From: Verrucomicrobiota bacterium | Lineage (GTDB): Bacteria; Verrucomicrobiota; Verrucomicrobiia; Opitutales; Opitutaceae | DNA length: 46,911 nucleotides | Direction of reading: 5' to 3' | NCBI GenBank assembly: GCA_025361935.1 | Contig: JANYJB010000014.1 | Coordinates: 1 to 46,911, forward strand | The notes under the pieces: generated by a model | The model's database searches: none | What the model was told of the DNA's origin: nothing | The model's input: the letters and a program-made list of their open reading frames with translations, nothing else | Shown: piece after piece, positions 18,937 to 27,560 of the stretch | Layout of the letters: every line of letters begins with the position of its first letter | How positions within the stretch are numbered: position 1 is the stretch's first letter | Made by a program: the position numbers and the translations under genes

Positions 18937-18967
18937 GCTCGAATCAAGCCCCCCCTCCTGTTTCTCA

Positions 18968-18997
18968 AGCGGCCCCTAAGACGGGCCGCTTTTTTTG
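18968..18997 (+). terminator. Rho-independent terminator
   Basis: AGCGGCCC (18968-18975) pairs with GGGCCGCT (18983-18990) around a 7-base loop and is followed by a run of T. It lies 32 bp after the stop codon of the PpiD-like gene. Confidence 0.9.
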
Positions 18998-19064
18998 TCC
19001 TGTCGGTGCAAACTTTCAGAATGCGACTGGCTAAATCCCCCTCGTCATGGTGAGTTGATAGCCC

Positions 19065-19313
19065 ATGCCGCTTTATCGTTACACCCCCGCCAAAGCGCCG
19101 TGCAAACTGTGCGGCGACGGATTCGAACATCGCCAAGGCGCGCACGATCCGGTCCTCGCCGCCTGCCCCACCTGCGGGCAGGCCGTCTCTCGCTCCATGC
19201 CACAGCCCGTCAACACGCCGAAACTTTTGGCTCCCATGTCCGTCTCAAAAGCCAAGTCTGCGGGTTTCAGCATTCTCAGGCGCAACTCCAACGGTGACTT
19301 TGAGAAACAATAA
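19065..19313 (+). CDS. FmdB-family zinc ribbon protein
   Basis: An 82-residue protein starting MPLYRYTPAKAPCKLCGDGFEH. Two CxxC pairs (CKLC about residues 13-16 and CPTC about 35-38) form a zinc ribbon of the FmdB/CxxC_CxxC_SSSS type. The Y-x-Y start and the loosely conserved tail (GFSILRRNSNGDFEKQ) fit. Members are called putative regulatory proteins after FmdB, but their role is unproved. It sits between the PpiD-like terminator and the TolC-like gene, 48 bp before the latter. Confidence 0.8.
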   Translation: MPLYRYTPAKAPCKLCGDGFEHRQGAHDPVLAACPTCGQAVSRSMPQPVNTPKLLAPMSVSKAKSAGFSILRRNSNGDFEKQ

Positions 19314-19361
19314 ATCCCCCAGGCTTTCGCATCCCCGAACCCTCCTTTCCCACCAGCCATC

Positions 19362-20828
19362 ATGATCCGCCAGTCCGTGTTTCTCGCAACCTTGGGGGTT
19401 TTCCTTTCCGCCCCTGCCAACGCCGAGGAAGGCCCGCCACCCGTGCTGACGCTTCAGGAATGCGTCGATCGCGCCCTCAATAAAAACTTCGACCTGCAGA
19501 TCGAGCGTTTCTCCACGCAGAAAGCCCGCGACAGCGTGATCTCGGCCGACGCCGGCTACGACCCCAACTTCGCCCTCAGCACCCTCCGCGCAGGCAGCAA
19601 AGACGCCAGCGCCGCCCCCACCCAGACCTCGCAGGAGGAACTCACTCGTTTCTCCGTGACGCAGAAACTGGTGACCGGCGCCTCCGTCACCGCCGGCACC
19701 ACCTTGGAGCGCAACAAAGTCGGCCCCTACACCGCCCCCCCGCTCTACAATCCCGTTTACAACAGCGACCTCACCCTCTCGGTCAAACAACCCCTGCTGC
19801 AGGGCGCCGGCGTCACCATCAACCGCGCCGCCATCGCCCGCGCAAAGCTCGGCGTCGCACTCGCCAACTATAATTTCAAGGGCGTCGTGCTCAACGTCGT
19901 TCGCGACGTCGAGGGTGCCTTCTACAACCTCGCCTTCGCCCGCGAGCAGTTGAATGTCTACCAATTCAGCCTCGGAGTCGCCCAGAAGCTGCTCGACGAA
20001 AACAAAGCCCGCCTCAAATCCGGCGTGGCTACGGATCTCGAAGTCCTCCAGTCCGAAGTCGGCGTGGCCAACGCCCGCCGCAACATCCTCTTCGCGCAAC
20101 AAACCGTGCGCAACAACGAGGACGCCCTCCTCCGGCTCATCGGCCAGTTCGAATTCGACTCCGCTCCTGGCACCGTGCGGCTACCATCTGATTCCCTTCC
20201 CGGGGTTTCCTTCGATCACTCCTACGCCCTCGCCCTCGCCAACCAACCCGACTACGCCGCCGGCAAAACCTACGCCGAGCAACTCAAGCTCGACGCCCTA
20301 GTCGCCAAAAGCAACCGCCTCCCCTCCCTCGATCTCGGCGGTGCCATCGGCTACAACAGCAAAGACCGCGCCTCCTACGGCAGCGCCGCCGGCAACGCCT
20401 GGTCGGGCGACGCTTACAACTGGCAGGTTGATCTCACCCTCACCTTCCCCTGGGGCTTGCGCGCCGAACGCGCCTCCTACCGCCAGGCTATGGCGAACTT
20501 GAATCAACAGGAGTCCTCCCTGCGCCAGCTCGACCAAAACATTTTTGTGGAGGTTCGCACCGCCATTCGCTCCTTCGAAACCAACAAGGAGAGCGTCAAC
20601 ATTTCCGCGCTCGCCACCGAGTTAAGCGAGAAACAATTCGAGTTCGAAAAAGCCCGCTACGAAGCCGGCCTCTCCACCTTCCGCTTCGTGCAGCAGTCTC
20701 AGGCCGACCTCGATGCAGCCCGCGTCAACGAGCTCCAGGCCCGCGTCAACCTGCGCCTCTCCCTCGCCGACCTCGCCCGACTCGAAGGCAGCTCGCTCGA
20801 CCGCTACAAGATCAAGCTGGAGGACTAA
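19362..20828 (+). CDS. TolC-family outer membrane efflux protein
   Basis: A 488-residue protein with a signal peptide (cleavage near NAEEG, about residue 22). The mature part has the duplicated TolC pattern: LTLQECVDRALNKNFDLQIE at the start, long coiled-coil helices, and repeated segments such as AREQLNVYQFSLGVAQKLLDENKARLKSGVATDLEVLQSEVGVANAR. The second half mirrors this in FEKARYEAGLSTFRFVQQSQADLDAARVNELQARVNL. It would form a trimeric channel through the outer membrane. No membrane-fusion protein or pump gene adjoins it, so the partner is encoded elsewhere. Confidence 0.9.
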   Translation: MIRQSVFLATLGVFLSAPANAEEGPPPVLTLQECVDRALNKNFDLQIERFSTQKARDSVISADAGYDPNFALSTLRAGSKDASAAPTQTSQEELTRFSVTQKLVTGASVTAGTTLERNKVGPYTAPPLYNPVYNSDLTLSVKQPLLQGAGVTINRAAIARAKLGVALANYNFKGVVLNVVRDVEGAFYNLAFAREQLNVYQFSLGVAQKLLDENKARLKSGVATDLEVLQSEVGVANARRNILFAQQTVRNNEDALLRLIGQFEFDSAPGTVRLPSDSLPGVSFDHSYALALANQPDYAAGKTYAEQLKLDALVAKSNRLPSLDLGGAIGYNSKDRASYGSAAGNAWSGDAYNWQVDLTLTFPWGLRAERASYRQAMANLNQQESSLRQLDQNIFVEVRTAIRSFETNKESVNISALATELSEKQFEFEKARYEAGLSTFRFVQQSQADLDAARVNELQARVNLRLSLADLARLEGSSLDRYKIKLED

Positions 20829-20841
20829 GCCCTCTGGCATC

Positions 20842-21753
20842 TCAGCCGAACAGTGTAGCAACCGTCGCCACCGCCGCCGCGACCACGCGGTGCTCAGGCA
20901 ACTGAGTCCGAAACCACGTCCTCTGTTTTTTCACCAGCCCGCGCGTATTCTTCACGATCTCGGCGGCGAGTTCGGTTTCCGGTAAAACGCCCTCCAACAT
21001 CGCGAGGGTCTCCCGATAACCAATCGCCCGCGACGCGCTCGGATTCCCCTCCAACCCCGCCAAACGCAGACACCGCACTTCGTCCACCAACCCGGCGGCA
21101 AGCATCGTATCTACACGCGCCGTGATCCGCAGGTCCAGCTCCTCCGGCGGACGTTCCAGCCGCGTGCAGCGCGCTGTCCACCCTTCAAACGCCCCTGGCT
21201 GACGCGAAAACTCCTCCGCCAGGTCACGCAACGTCCGCTCCGAACTCCGGCAACGCTCCAACGCCCGCGTAACCCGTCGCGGGTTTTCCGTATCCAGTTC
21301 CCCGAGCCCTCCCGGATTCAGCCCGCGCAACTCCGCCACCAGCGCGGCCAGCCCCTCCGCCGCCAGCTTGGCCTCGATCTCGGCGCGCAACTCCGGCGCC
21401 ACCGCCACCGCATCGGCCACCGGCGCGAAAAACGCCTTCAGATAAAATCCGCTCCCGCCTACGACCAACACCTTCCGCCCGCGCCCCGTTATGTCCGCCA
21501 CCGCCGCCCGCGCCTTTGTCACGTAATGAGTGACATCCACCCGCTCGTTCACGTCGCAAACATCGATGAGATGATGCGGCACCCGCGCCCGCTCCTCCGC
21601 CGTGGGCTTCGCCGTGCCTAGGTCCATCCCTCGGTAAAACAACAACGCGTCGGACGACACGATCTCCGCGTTGTTCGCCTCCGCCCAACGCAGCGCCAGC
21701 TCGGTTTTTCCGACGGCCGTCGGCCCGGTGAGGACGTGGAGGATGTGACTCAT
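20842..21753 (-). CDS. miaA: tRNA dimethylallyltransferase
   Basis: A 303-residue enzyme that adds dimethylallyl to A37 of tRNAs reading UNN codons. It starts MSHILHVLTGPTAVGKTELAL at 21753, giving the P-loop GPTAVGKT at residues 9-16. SSDALLFYRGMDLGTAKPT, PHHLIDVCDVNERVDVTHYV and VVGGSGFYLKAF are family motifs, and the C-terminal part ends TRGLVKKQRTWFR, typical of MiaA. It converges with the TolC-like gene, 13 bp apart. A TTGACA facing leftwards (complement of 21787-21792) may be its -35 box. Confidence 0.95.
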   Translation of the reverse strand: MSHILHVLTGPTAVGKTELALRWAEANNAEIVSSDALLFYRGMDLGTAKPTAEERARVPHHLIDVCDVNERVDVTHYVTKARAAVADITGRGRKVLVVGGSGFYLKAFFAPVADAVAVAPELRAEIEAKLAAEGLAALVAELRGLNPGGLGELDTENPRRVTRALERCRSSERTLRDLAEEFSRQPGAFEGWTARCTRLERPPEELDLRITARVDTMLAAGLVDEVRCLRLAGLEGNPSASRAIGYRETLAMLEGVLPETELAAEIVKNTRGLVKKQRTWFRTQLPEHRVVAAAVATVATLFG

Positions 21754-21785
21754 ACGACACTCTATTCCTTCGCGCCGGTTTGGCC

Positions 21786-22717
21786 GTGTCAACCGGCCGA
21801 TTCTTTGCCAGCCTGCGCGCCTTGGTTAAAACTCGGTTCATCTTCAATCCCCGCTCGGGCCATAACATCGGAAAACCTTCGCCGCTGGAACTCACCCGCG
21901 CCTTCATCCGCGAACACGCCCCCCCCAGTCGGAATTGATCTTCACCGAGCGCGCCCGCCATGCAAACGAACTCGCTCGTCATGCCGTCGAGGAGGGCTGC
22001 GAACGCGTGGTCGCCATCGGCGGCGACGGCACCTTGAACGAAGTCGCCGCCGCTCTCGTCGGCACCGACGCGGTTCTCGGCCTCGTCCCCTGCGGCTCGG
22101 GCAACGGCCTCGGACGCCACCTCGGCATCCCGCGCCCCGATCAATCCGCCTTCGACACGCTCCTCAACGGCCGCGTGCGCGCCATGGACACGGGCACCGT
22201 CAACGGGATTCCTTTTTTCAACGTCATGGGCCTGGGCTTCGACGCCGAGATCAGCCATCGCTTCAACCAGCTCACCCGGCGCGGCTTCTCGTCCTACATC
22301 AAAACCACCTGCGGTGCCCTGCTCCATTACCACCTGCAGACCTATCATATCCGTAGCGGTGCCACTTCGCTGATCACGACGGCCTTTGTCATCGCCGTCG
22401 CCAACTCCGACCAATACGGCAACAACTGCTTCATCGCCCCGGATGCCCGCGTGGATGACGGCCTGCTGGATCTCACCGTCATCAAACACGCCTCGCTCTT
22501 GAACGCGCTCGCGCTCATTGGCCTACTCTTCACCAGACGCCTGCACACCAGCACGAACATCTCACGCCTCCAAGGCGCGCATTTCACCATTGGCCGGGCC
22601 TCACCCGGACTCATCCACACCGACGGTGAAATCCACGAGACCGGCGCCATCGTCGAGATCGCCGTCCGTCCGCAAAGCCTCCGCGTTCTCGTGCCTGCTG
22701 CTCCCGCCACGAAGTGA
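21786..22717 (+). CDS. YegS/diacylglycerol-kinase-like lipid kinase, frameshifted in a C8 run
   Basis: The coding sequence is split across two frames. From about 21786 (GTG) the first frame encodes the family N-terminus, with LVKTRFIFNPRSGHNIGKPSP-type sequence. It reaches TGA soon after a run of eight C at 21919-21926. The second frame (open from 21935) continues with IFTERARHANELARHAVEEG, the nucleotide-binding GGDGTLNEVAAAL, PCGSGNGLGRHLG, NVMGLGFDAEISHRF and the C-terminal DGEIHETG. Nine C instead of eight would join them as one protein of about 310 residues. It would phosphorylate a lipid such as diacylglycerol. It could be a sequencing error, a recent mutation or a phase-variable tract. 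Divergent from miaA. Confidence 0.8.
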
Positions 22718-23040
22718 CGTTTGCGCGACAAATAGCCATCATGCTTGGCACGACGGCTGCATTGTGCATAGTGATTCACGTTTCAATGACACGGACCCAC
22801 AAACATCTCCACGGCTACGCCAGCACTTCGATCACGAAGGCTGTTGCGATTTGCTGCGTCCAGATGCGTCCGGTCGTCGCCCAGCAAAAGTGGTCCAAAT
22901 CCACTCACGGCACGGGCTCTCAGGCCTAAACCTCCGTTTAACGGAATAAACGTTTAGCCCAACCTGATGAAGCCCGTAGGCCCCCAAGCCTAAGGACGCC
23001 ACCGCGTATTCCCAACCCAAAACACCTTTTCCCTTTTGCC
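22718..23040. other. Intergenic region before hsp20, with imperfect palindrome
   Basis: A 323-bp stretch without a convincing gene. A 71-codon frame (22714-22929) has mixed third-position bases and no recognisable features. Near 22923-22960, GGCCTAAAC and GTTTAGCCC form 8-of-9 inverted arms, with a nested CGTTTA/TAAACG pair. A second palindromic stretch (GCCCGTAGG ... CCTAAGG) follows. These could be a regulatory site or leader structure for the small heat-shock gene at 23041. No CIRCE element (TTAGCACTC-N9-GAGTGCTAA) was seen. Confidence 0.35.
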
Positions 23041-23454
23041 ATGAACACCATCATCCACCCGCTGAATCCCGTCAGTCCCAGCACCCGCAGCCCCAACGCC
23101 ACGGCTATCTCCGTCGCCGCCCGGAAGCCGCACTACGACTGCCGTGACCCGGGCGACACCCTCCAGGTCGTCATCTACGTGCCCGGTGTGGACGCAGCCG
23201 GCGTGGAAATCACCACGCGCGGCCCCGACCTCACCGTCACCGCACGCAAGACGCACTTCGTCCGCGTCAACTGGCAGTCGCTCCACCTCGAAGGCGCGCA
23301 ACGCGATTACGAACTGCGCCTGCGGCTGGGCAACGGCCTCGATTACACCGCCCTTCAGGCCGCAATCCTGGACGGTGTCCTCACCTTAACCCTGCCCAAG
23401 AAGCAGCCCGAAGCCTTTGCCTCGCGAAACGACCGCCTTAAAAAGGTCGCTTAA
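23041..23454 (+). CDS. Hsp20/alpha-crystallin family small heat shock protein
   Basis: A 137-residue protein. The alpha-crystallin domain spans about residues 35-125: DTLQVVIYVPGVDAAGVEITTRGPDLTVTARK at its start, then YELRLRLGNGLDYTALQAAILDGVLTLTLPKK, which has the A-x-x-x-n-G-v-L-x-l-x-l-P-K signature. These proteins hold unfolded clients in oligomers. The N-terminal arm is short and Pro/Ser-rich, and there is no clear IxI tail, so oligomer behaviour may differ. A long hairpin terminator follows at once. Confidence 0.9.
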   Translation: MNTIIHPLNPVSPSTRSPNATAISVAARKPHYDCRDPGDTLQVVIYVPGVDAAGVEITTRGPDLTVTARKTHFVRVNWQSLHLEGAQRDYELRLRLGNGLDYTALQAAILDGVLTLTLPKKQPEAFASRNDRLKKVA

Positions 23455-23464
23455 GCGTTCTCCT

Positions 23465-23507
23465 CGCTACTCCTGCGCACCGCCGTGTGCGCAGGAGTAG
23501 CGTTTCT
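23465..23507 (+). terminator. Long hairpin terminator after hsp20
   Basis: A perfect 16-bp stem, CGCTACTCCTGCGCAC (23465-23480) with GTGCGCAGGAGTAGCG (23487-23502), has a 6-base loop and is followed by TTTCT. The stem is strong although the T-run is short. Confidence 0.8.
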
Positions 23508-23585
23508 AATTTGTTTCTACACCCCAGCTTAATCGAATCGTCAAAGACGCCGATTCCAGCCTTTTTATTCTCCACCCCGTTACCC

Positions 23586-23771
23586 ATGTTTTATCAAGCC
23601 CCCTCACCTGCACCCAAGGCCCAGCCGTTTCTGACCTTCGAAATCGCATCGTTTGACGTCCAGTGGAACAAGCCGGTCTTTCGCGCTCCCGACCTGCCCG
23701 CGAGTGTCAGTGCCTCCGCAGAGCTTCCCTTCACGCCACTGCGCGTGACGGAAATCCGCAAAGCCAAGTAA
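23586..23771 (+). CDS. Small protein of unknown function (61 residues)
   Basis: Start chosen at the ATG at 23586 (MFYQAPSPAPKAQPFLTFEI); the frame is open further upstream but without a likely start. No signal peptide, transmembrane helix or known motif is visible. It is Pro/Ala-rich with two short hydrophobic stretches (FLTFEIASFDVQW and LPFTPLRVTEI) and a basic end (RKAK). It is flanked by two hairpin terminators, so it may be a separate small transcript after hsp20. I do not recognise it; whether it is expressed is uncertain. Confidence 0.5.
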   Translation: MFYQAPSPAPKAQPFLTFEIASFDVQWNKPVFRAPDLPASVSASAELPFTPLRVTEIRKAK

Positions 23772-23773
23772 CG

Positions 23774-23819
23774 CCTGCGCTGCGGCGCACCACAAGGTGT
23801 GCCGCGCAGGTTACTTTTT
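23774..23819. terminator. Imperfect hairpin terminator
   Basis: CCTGCG plus a GC-rich arm (23774-23791) pairs imperfectly, with a 3-base bulge and one mismatch, with GGTGTGCCGCGCAGG (23796-23810). A TTACTTTTT tail follows. It overlaps the stop codon of the convergent DUF4197 gene. Confidence 0.6.
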
Positions 23820-24521
23820 GATCAGGCTGAAAATCTTTTCGGCGAGAGGGTTTTTCAGCAGCAAAGGATTCGCGCGGATAACCGCCTCTTCCTTCGACAT
23901 AAACTGAAAGCCTTTGCTGATCACCTGATCGCAGACGTAGCCGTTGATATCGGAAAGGCTCTTGCCTCCGGCGAGCGACGCCAACGGCCCTGCAGTGGCG
24001 AGCAAAGCCTTCGTCTTTTCCTCCACCCCGGCGGCGGCGACCGCCTCCTTCACAAGAGGCATCAGCTTCTCGCGCAACGCCGGCCCCATCGTCTTTTGCA
24101 GGTATTGCGTGCCGCCGGCGGGAGCGTTCAGCAAGGCGGTCTTCGCGTCCGTGATCTTTACGTCCTTGAAGGTCGTGCGCATCAACTCGGCCGCCTGCGG
24201 AGCCACCTTGGCCACCGCCGCATTCAGCGACGCCGTCATGCCATCGGCCTGCCCGGCGCCTGCCGAGGCCGCCTCTATCTTCGCCAACGCCTTCGGGGCG
24301 GAAATAGTGAGCGCACCCGGCTGCACCATTTTCGCCAGCGCAGTTTCGAGCGCGGTTCCCAGTCCGCTCTTCAGCCCGGCGGCCAAATCGGAACCGGAAA
24401 ACGCCGCCAACGCCGAGACCACCGACGATGCCTGGGGCACGACCGTGGTGTCCGCGGCGAAAACAACCGGCGTGATAACGGCGGCCACGCAAAAAAAGAA
24501 AGGGCGCAGGGAGAGGTTCAT
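23811..24521 (-). CDS. DUF4197 domain protein, exported
   Basis: A 236-residue protein starting MNLSLRPFFFCVAAVITPVVFAAD at 24521 with a clear signal peptide. The mature part matches DUF4197: LAAGLKSGLGTALETALAKM near its start, a middle region of helices (FKDVKITDAKTALLNAPAGGTQYLQKTMGPAL), and a C-terminal block (DINGYVCDQVISKGFQFMSKEEAVIRANPLL). It ends in a lysine pair. The family is found in the periplasm of Gram-negative bacteria and its function is unknown. It starts 47 bp downstream of rlmJ on the same strand, so it may follow it in an operon. Confidence 0.85.
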   Translation of the reverse strand: MNLSLRPFFFCVAAVITPVVFAADTTVVPQASSVVSALAAFSGSDLAAGLKSGLGTALETALAKMVQPGALTISAPKALAKIEAASAGAGQADGMTASLNAAVAKVAPQAAELMRTTFKDVKITDAKTALLNAPAGGTQYLQKTMGPALREKLMPLVKEAVAAAGVEEKTKALLATAGPLASLAGGKSLSDINGYVCDQVISKGFQFMSKEEAVIRANPLLLKNPLAEKIFSLIKK

Positions 24522-24568
24522 CTCGAGACTGTGTATTTGCACACGGCCTTCGGCAAGCCCGCTCCCGT

Positions 24569-25438
24569 TCAATTCTCGCGAACAAGCCATCGCAACGTCG
24601 CCCGCCCTCCCGGCGCCTGCGCCAGCGCTTCCGCGAGCCAGGAATTCATCGGCGCGAGCTCCTTGTCGATCTGCCACGGCGGATTGATCACCACCAGGCC
24701 GCATCCTTTCATTTTTAACGAGTGCTGCGGGTCAACAATCTCCAGCTCCAGCGCAAACGTCGGCGGCAGCTTCAACTCCAGCAACTCGTCAAAAAACACA
24801 TCAACGCGCGCCCGCTCGGTCAGCGGATACCAGATCGCAAACACCGCCGAGGGCAGCCTCGCCAGACCCTCACCCACCGCTTTGACCACTCGTGCGAACT
24901 CGTCCTTGGCTTCAAACGGCGGATCGATCAGCACGAGCGTGCGTTTTTCCGGCGGAGGCAGTTGCCCGCGCAGCCCCGCGTAGCCGTCCGCCGCCTGCAC
25001 GCCCACGCCACTCGAACGCGCGAACTCCGCCCGCAACGCCGTCGCTTCTTCCGGCTGCTTTTCAAACAACGCCAGCCGATCCTGCGGACGCATGAGCATT
25101 CGCACAAACCGTGGCGAGCCCGGATAAAAACGCGGCGGCGGTTCGAGATTGCCCAGCTTCTGATCGTAGGCGCGCACCAGCACCACATAGTCGGCGAGCG
25201 CCTCGGGCAATTTCGCGCGGTTCCAAAGACGGCCGATTCCGTCTGGCCACTCCGCTTTACGTTCCAGCGTATCGCCGCGCGCCGCCGTTTCGAGATCGTA
25301 GCGCCCGCGGCCCGCGTGGGTGTCCACATACAAAAATCCCTTCGTCTTGCGCTGCATGGCGCGCACGAGCCGCACCAGCGCGGCGTGCTTCATCACATCG
25401 GCGAAATTACCCGCGTGGTAATGATGGCGGTAGTTCAA
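24569..25438 (-). CDS. rlmJ: 23S rRNA (adenine(2030)-N6)-methyltransferase
   Basis: A 289-residue enzyme with the RlmJ/YhiR signature YRHHYHAGNFADVMKHAALV at the start, DTHAGRGRYDL for SAM binding, and the catalytic DPPFEAKDEF (N6-adenine methyltransferase DPPY type) near residue 170. LVVINPPWQIDKEL lies near the C-terminus. It modifies A2030 of 23S rRNA. The start codon is TTG (25438) and overlaps the TGA of the upstream YhcH-like gene by 4 bp, so translation is probably coupled. Confidence 0.93.
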   Translation of the reverse strand: MNYRHHYHAGNFADVMKHAALVRLVRAMQRKTKGFLYVDTHAGRGRYDLETAARGDTLERKAEWPDGIGRLWNRAKLPEALADYVVLVRAYDQKLGNLEPPPRFYPGSPRFVRMLMRPQDRLALFEKQPEEATALRAEFARSSGVGVQAADGYAGLRGQLPPPEKRTLVLIDPPFEAKDEFARVVKAVGEGLARLPSAVFAIWYPLTERARVDVFFDELLELKLPPTFALELEIVDPQHSLKMKGCGLVVINPPWQIDKELAPMNSWLAEALAQAPGGRATLRWLVREN

Positions 25439-25929
25439 GCGACGGGAACCTTCACCACGGTTTTGCGCACCAGCGCGGGCGAACCCACCGCCAGCGACGG
25501 TTTGTGCGCGTCGATCGGGAAGAACACCGCCGCCTCCCGCGCCTTGATGCGCAAGACGGACCCCTCGTTGAAAGAATGATAAAACAAAAGGTCATTCGCC
25601 GGCGTGCGATCCTCTTGGATCGTCAGCCGGTTCACGTCGGTCACCTCCATGAGCTCGTCCCCCGCCACGATCACCTGCACGTCGATGTGGACGTGATGCG
25701 ATTCCCAGCGGCCTTCGTCGCGCGGCTTGGAGTAATACGCCTGCTCAAGCGCAAACACCCCGCCGCCCAGCTCGACGCGCTCGGTCTCGCCGACTTTCAC
25801 TGCGCTGATTCGGCGGTGCGCGGGCGAGTCCCCCCGCAGACACTCCTCGACGTAAACAAACGCCCGCTCAAACGCCGGAGTTGTTGCCAGTTGCGAGCGC
25901 AGGGCCTCAAGGGATCCAAAAAGAGCCAT
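25435..25929 (-). CDS. YhcH/YjgK/YiaL family (DUF386) cupin-like protein
   Basis: A 164-residue protein. HHVHIDVQVIVAGDELMEV and LLFYHSFNEGSVLRIKAREAAVFFPIDAHKPSL are the conserved strands, with the His residues of the cupin-like metal site; FALEQAYYSKPRDEGRWESH precedes them. The family is linked with sugar metabolism (sialic acid, YiaL, EbgC), but no sugar genes are nearby here. It is the first gene of a 4-bp-overlapping pair with rlmJ. ATG start at 25929. Confidence 0.88.
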   Translation of the reverse strand: MALFGSLEALRSQLATTPAFERAFVYVEECLRGDSPAHRRISAVKVGETERVELGGGVFALEQAYYSKPRDEGRWESHHVHIDVQVIVAGDELMEVTDVNRLTIQEDRTPANDLLFYHSFNEGSVLRIKAREAAVFFPIDAHKPSLAVGSPALVRKTVVKVPVA

Positions 25930-26019
25930 GGCGTGACTCCAACCCGTCGCCCCTCACGCTGGCAAGTATCGAAACACCCCGCTTGCGACTGCGCCAGCCC
26001 CTCGCTAGCTAGTTTCATC

Positions 26020-26694
26020 ATGAAACGCCTGTCCGCGCTCGTCGCTTTGATGCTGCTTCTCGCTCCGCTCGCTCGCGCGGCCGACTCCGGATTCGAGGGA
26101 CGAATGGAAATCCGCATCAAGGATGCCGATGGAACCCGCGCCGTCTCCTGCGCGATGAAACCGGATTTCCTGCGGCTGGAGATACCGACTGCGCCGGGCG
26201 ATAGCGGCAAACTCGTCGCCTTGGCGGATTTTGTCCGCGGCGAAGTCGCGCTGCTCACTCCCGGACAGCCGTTGTATGCAGCCATGCCCATCCGCGACGC
26301 CGTCGCCAAGTTGACCACCGCGCGTCAGACTCAAGGCAAGGCCACGCTGCTCAAAACCACGGAGACCCTCGTTATGCTCGGCCAACCGTGCATCAAATAC
26401 CTCTACAAAGACCAGGACGGCGTCACCGAAATCTGGATCGCGCCCGGCTTCGGCTCGCCCCGCGCCGCCGCCGCCCTCCAGCCGTTGACGCACGACGCGG
26501 TCGAAAGGGAACTGATCAACCAAGGAGGGTTTCCGATGCGTGTCATCGCCAAGACCACCACAGGCTCTACAAGTTTTCGCATGGATGTCGTTTCCATTGA
26601 GAAATCACCGCAGGCCGAAGCCGCCTTCGCCCCTCCGTCCGGCTACCACAAGCTCGATATCGGCGGCCTGTCCAACCTGCTGGGCGGGCTCTGA
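26020..26694 (+). CDS. DUF4412-like exported protein
   Basis: A 224-residue protein with a signal peptide (MKRLSALVALMLLLAPLARAAD). The mature domain starts FEGRMEIRIKD and continues with LRLEIP, YLYKDQDGVTEIWIAPGFG and FRMDVVSIEKSPQAEAAFAPPSGY. That is the DUF4412/LolA-like outer-membrane beta-sandwich pattern, with the closing 'F-x-P-P-x-G-Y' strand. Its function is unknown. It converges on the LolA-like gene, 3 bp from its end. Confidence 0.75.
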   Translation: MKRLSALVALMLLLAPLARAADSGFEGRMEIRIKDADGTRAVSCAMKPDFLRLEIPTAPGDSGKLVALADFVRGEVALLTPGQPLYAAMPIRDAVAKLTTARQTQGKATLLKTTETLVMLGQPCIKYLYKDQDGVTEIWIAPGFGSPRAAAALQPLTHDAVERELINQGGFPMRVIAKTTTGSTSFRMDVVSIEKSPQAEAAFAPPSGYHKLDIGGLSNLLGGL

Positions 26695-26697
26695 TCC

Positions 26698-27438
26698 CTA
26701 CGGCTTCAACGCAACAAGCGGACGGGAAAACAACCCGGGCATGATCGCGGGGTTCGTCTCGATTTTGTCCAGAATGGTTTCATAACGCACCCGCCCCGCC
26801 GATTTTTCAACGATGCGGTGCGGCAGCATGACTCCATCCACCGGGCTGAACTCCTTGTATTCGGTGATCACGAGCTCCATCCCATGCGCACCCGGTTTTC
26901 CCATCTCGCGCCGGATGATGAAGTAGGTCGAACGATCCAGATAGACGGCAAACGTCTGCGTGAAATTCTCCGTCACCAGCAATTTGAAGACCGGGTTGCC
27001 CTCGATCTCGGTCTCGCCCGCGTAGTCCACCGATATCCGCCTCGCTCCCTTCAACACCAGCGGATCGTCAAAATCCGCATCCGCGTCAAAGGCCCGCGCA
27101 GCCACCGCATTCATCTCGCGGATCACGCCGTTCTTGGAATCCATCAACCAGGGTGGATTCACCCCGTCGCTGCCCTGCGTCAACACGCGGCCCTTCGAAA
27201 TGGTTTCCGTGCGGACGCGATTGGGCCGCTCCGCCCACATGACAAAATGCAGCTCCTCGCCGTCGATCTTGGTCACGCCGGTCGCCCTCAGCGCCTTCAG
27301 CAGGATCAGGTTCTCAAAGCCTCCGATCGCCTCCATGTGGATTCGCGCCAAGTCGTCGGCAAAATCCGCCCGCACCGAGGCGCCCCACGGCAAAACAAGG
27401 ACCAAAAAAATCTTGATGGAAAGTGACCGCACACTCAC
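26698..27438 (-). CDS. LolA-like exported protein of unknown function
   Basis: A 246-residue protein that begins at a GTG (27438) with a signal peptide ending near ASVRAD. The mature part (FADDLARIHMEAIGGFENLILLKALRATGVTKIDGEELHFVMWAERPNRVRTE) and a later strand pair (PVFKLLVTENFTQTFAVYLDRSTYFIIRREM) suggest the LolA/LppX-like half-barrel fold of outer-membrane lipoprotein-sorting relatives. It is not a canonical LolA, and the ligand is unknown. It faces the 95-residue gene across a 122-bp divergent gap with no clear promoter. Confidence 0.65.
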   Translation of the reverse strand: MSVRSLSIKIFLVLVLPWGASVRADFADDLARIHMEAIGGFENLILLKALRATGVTKIDGEELHFVMWAERPNRVRTETISKGRVLTQGSDGVNPPWLMDSKNGVIREMNAVAARAFDADADFDDPLVLKGARRISVDYAGETEIEGNPVFKLLVTENFTQTFAVYLDRSTYFIIRREMGKPGAHGMELVITEYKEFSPVDGVMLPHRIVEKSAGRVRYETILDKIETNPAIMPGLFSRPLVALKP

Positions 27439-27560
27439 ATCCCCGCACCGATACGCACCGACGACAAGCCCATCTCAATTCCCGAAAGCTTGAGTGCCGG
27501 ATGAAACTCTCCGCCGTTTCCGCTGGCGAAAACCACAACCTCCGCCTTTAGTCATCTCCT

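Noticed and set aside
22714-22929. 71-codon frame overlapping the lipid kinase stop
   Set aside because: Third-position bases are mixed, unlike neighbouring genes, and there is no recognisable domain. It may be noise, so it was left as part of a gene-free stretch.
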